Source of the DNA: Eulemur rufifrons
Taxonomy: Eukaryota > Chordata > Mammalia > Primates > Lemuridae
Reading direction: 5' to 3'
Length of the DNA stretch: 64,000 bases
Assembly (NCBI RefSeq): GCF_041146395.1
Contig: NC_090989.1
Location: 123,069,501 to 123,133,500, forward strand
Shown: positions 61,235 to 64,000 of the stretch, one piece after another
Numbering within the stretch: position 1 is the first letter of the stretch
How the letters are laid out: each line of letters opens with the position of its first letter
Translations under genes and position numbers: made by a program
Notes under the pieces: model-generated
What the model was told of the DNA's origin: nothing
The model's input: the letters and a program-made list of their open reading frames with translations, nothing else
Databases searched by the model: none

Positions 61235-63050
61235 GATGAATTTACCTTCACAATGGCAACAAAGAAAATAAAATACCAAGGAATATATTTAACTAAGGAG
61301 GTAAAAGACCTCTGTAGAGAGAACTATGCAACAGTGAGGAAGGAAATAGCAGAGGATGTAAACAGGTGGAAAACCATGCCATGCTCATGGGTCGGCAGAA
61401 TCAACATTGTTAAAATGTCTATACTACCAAAAGTCATCTATAGATTCAATGCAATCCCTATTGAAATACCACCATCATTTTTTGCAGGTCTAGAAAAAAT
61501 AATTCTATGCTTCATATGAAACCAGAGAAGACCCCATATAGCAAAAGCAATCTTAAGCAAAAAGAACAAACTGGGAGGGATCAATTTATCAGAATTCAAC
61601 CTATACTACAAATTTATAGTAACTAAAACAGCATGGTACTTGCACAAGATCAGAGACATAGACTAATGGAACAGAACTGAGAACTCAGATATAAAACCAT
61701 CCTCATGTAGCCATCTAATCTTTGACAAAGCAGACAAAAACATACACTGGGGAAAAGAATCCTTATTCAATAAATAGTGCTGGGAAAATTGGATAGCCAC
61801 ATGTGAAAGACTGAAACAGGATCCACACCTTTCACCTCTCACAAAAATCAACTCACGGTGGATAACAGACTTAAACCTAAGGCACGAAACTATAAAAATT
61901 CTGAAAGAAAATGTTGAAAAAACTCTTATAGACATTGGCCTAGGAAAAGAATTTATGAAGAAGACCCCCAAAACAATCACAGCAACAACAAAAAATAAAT
62001 AAATGGGACCTAATCAAATTAAAAAGCTTCTGCACAGCCAAGAAAACTATCATGAGAGCAAACAGACAACCTACAGGCTGGGAGAAAATATTCGCATGCT
62101 ACATATCTGATAAAGGGCTGATAACTAGAATCTATATAGAACTCAGGAAAATCACCAAGAAAAAAAATCAAACAACCCTATCAAAAAGTGAGCAAAGGAC
62201 ATGAACAGAACTTTTCAAAAGAAGATATACTAACGACTAAGAAACATAAAAAAATGCTCAATATCTCTAATCATCAGCGAAATGCAAATCAAAACCACAA
62301 TGAGATATCACTTATCTCCAGTGAGCAAGGCCTTTATCAAAAAGTCCCCAAACAATAAATGTTGGCATGGATGCGGAGAGATAGGAACACTCCTACACTG
62401 TTAGTGGGACTGCAAACTAGTACAACCTTTATATAAAGCAATATGGAGATACCTCAAAGAGCTACAAGCAGAACCACCATTTGATCCAGCAATCCCATTA
62501 CTGGGCATCTACCCAAAAGAAAAAAAGACATTCTATAAAAAAGACATCTGTACTCGAATGTTTATAGCAGCAAAATTCATAATTGCAAAGATGTGGAAAC
62601 AACCCAAGTGCCCATCAATACATGAGTGGAATAATAAAATGTGGTATATGTATACCATGGAGTTCTATGCAGACACAAAAAGTAATGGTGATACAGCACC
62701 TCTTGTATTAACCTGGATAGACCTGGAGCCCATTCTACTAAGTGAAGTATCACAAGAATGAAAAAACAAGCAGCACATGTACTCACCATCAAATCAGCAT
62801 TAAGTGACTTAACTGACCGACACTTACGTGCACATATAATAATAACATTCATTGGGTGTCGAGCAAGTTGGAAGGGATGGGTATGTACACACCTAATGGG
62901 TGCAGTGTGCACTGTCTGGGGGATGGACACACTTGAAGCTCTGACTCAGGTGGGGCAAAGGCAATATATGTAACCTAAACATTTGTACCGCCGTAATATG
63001 TTGAAATAAAAATAAAAATAAATAAATAAATAATTTCTATATTAAAAAAA
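61235..63050 (+). mobile_element. 5'-truncated lemur L1: ORF2 C-terminal part and 3' UTR, inactive
   Basis: Starts within ORF2 (frame at 61253: [36 protein letters not shown]). It continues through shifted frames to a C-terminal block MFIAAKFIIAKMWKQPKCPS (62558), then the 3' UTR with 'GGGTGCAGTGTGCACTGTC', 'TAACCTAAACATTTGTACC' and an (AAAT)n tail. Frameshifts and a TAG near 61773, where the homologous copy at 37326 reads TGG, kill the frame. No endonuclease domain. Confidence 0.92.
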
Positions 63051-63489
63051 AGAAAAAAATTTTTTTACATGGGTGTCCATATTGCTAAACCTAAGTGTAA
63101 AAATAGACAATTTCCCCGTATCTTTGGGCCTTCATTCTGAAGCATCTATTCCCATATACACATTAAATAAATTTGTATGTCTTTTCTCCTATTAAAAAAA
63201 ATAATAAGATGGGTTTAGAATAAAAGTTTTCCTCCCTCAGCCCATCATTTTGCATGTGTTTTATTTGCCCCTGGCATGAAATAACTATTATTTAATATTT
63301 AGACAAATATCTCCCTGTAAAACCAATGACTTTGTTACTGGGATATCATCAAATTAAGGTGTGTGTACCCTCGGAGATTCATGAAATAAACTAACACTTT
63401 CAAAGGTGAAGAAAGTGTTAGAACTTTTATTTCTATGTATGTATTTTTTTACCTAAGAGGGGAAAAAAGTATTTATAATAAAATTTTAT

Positions 63490-63870
63490 TCAAAATGGGC
63501 TATCTGCAGGTGGAATATTATTTGGCCATAAAAGGGGATGAAGTACTGATACATGCTACACCATGGATAAACTTTTTGAAAATATGCTAATATTATGTTC
63601 CCAAAAGACCACATATTATGATTCCATTTGTATTGAATGTTCAGAACAGGAAAATCTTAGGAGACAGCAAGTAGATTGTCTAGGATGGCGGAAGAGGGGA
63701 TTGGAAGTAATAATTAAGGGTATGGGGTTTCTTTTTGGGCTGCTGAAAATACTCTAAAATTGATTGTGGTGATACTTGCGCAACTCTGAATATACTAAAA
63801 GTCATTGAACTGTACACTTTAAACGGATGAATTGTATGACATGTGAATTATATCTTAATAAAACCATTAT
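63490..63870 (+). mobile_element. Old L1 3' end
   Basis: 'GGAATATTATTTGGCCATAA', 'TACACCATGGATAAACTTTT', 'TTGAACTGTACACTTTAAAC' and 'GTGAATTATATCTTAATAAA' are the common old L1 3' UTR phrases. Confidence 0.85.
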
Positions 63871-64000
63871 GAAAGTAATTTTATACAAAATTAATATTCC
63901 AATATTTAACATAAAGATGGCAATAGAAGTGTATCTTAATAAATAAACATTAATTATATATATGTTAACACTGATGGAGTTCATGATTGAGCAAGTTTGG

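Overview
The window is mammalian nuclear DNA, almost certainly from a strepsirrhine primate and most likely a Malagasy lemur. Four Alu elements have the dimeric lemur form (for example 38843-39190). Six L1 3' ends carry the terminal block ending in 'TTTGTACCCCC..TAATATGCTGAAATAAA' that I associate with lemur L1. The lemur assignment rests on recall of those repeat families, not on a search.

The window holds one gene, read on the minus strand: ACP3 (ACPP), prostatic acid phosphatase. All ten exons of the secreted form can be placed base by base (57986 down to 19911). Exon lengths are 120, 96, 87, 153, 99, 93, 133, 83, 104 and 193 nt, totalling 1161 nt and an uninterrupted 386-residue precursor. 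A further exon at 9829-9947, joined from a splice donor inside exon 10, gives the 418-residue transmembrane form with a C-terminal YGNI sorting motif. Catalytic residues, six disulfide cysteines and three N-glycosylation sites are all present, so the gene looks functional.

Layout, left to right: 1-9828 is the 3' flank, made of old repeats with no recognised gene. 9829-57986 is ACP3 with its introns. 57987-58130 is the proximal promoter. 58131-64000 is upstream intergenic DNA with a minus-strand Alu and a 1.8-kb 5'-truncated L1. The introns are filled with L2, MIR, MER5, MER20, MaLR, old L1, lemur L1 and Alu copies.

I see no undescribed gene system. The most interesting signals are structural: a twin-primed (5'-inverted) lemur L1 whose target-site duplication begins three bases inside the exon 5 splice donor; a GC splice donor at exon 3; a 183-bp near-identical direct duplication in intron 2, apparently pasted into a MER5 element; and an insertion in an L2 with a repeated GTGTGAGTTA motif. 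Most other long open frames are chance frames in introns or belong to transposons.
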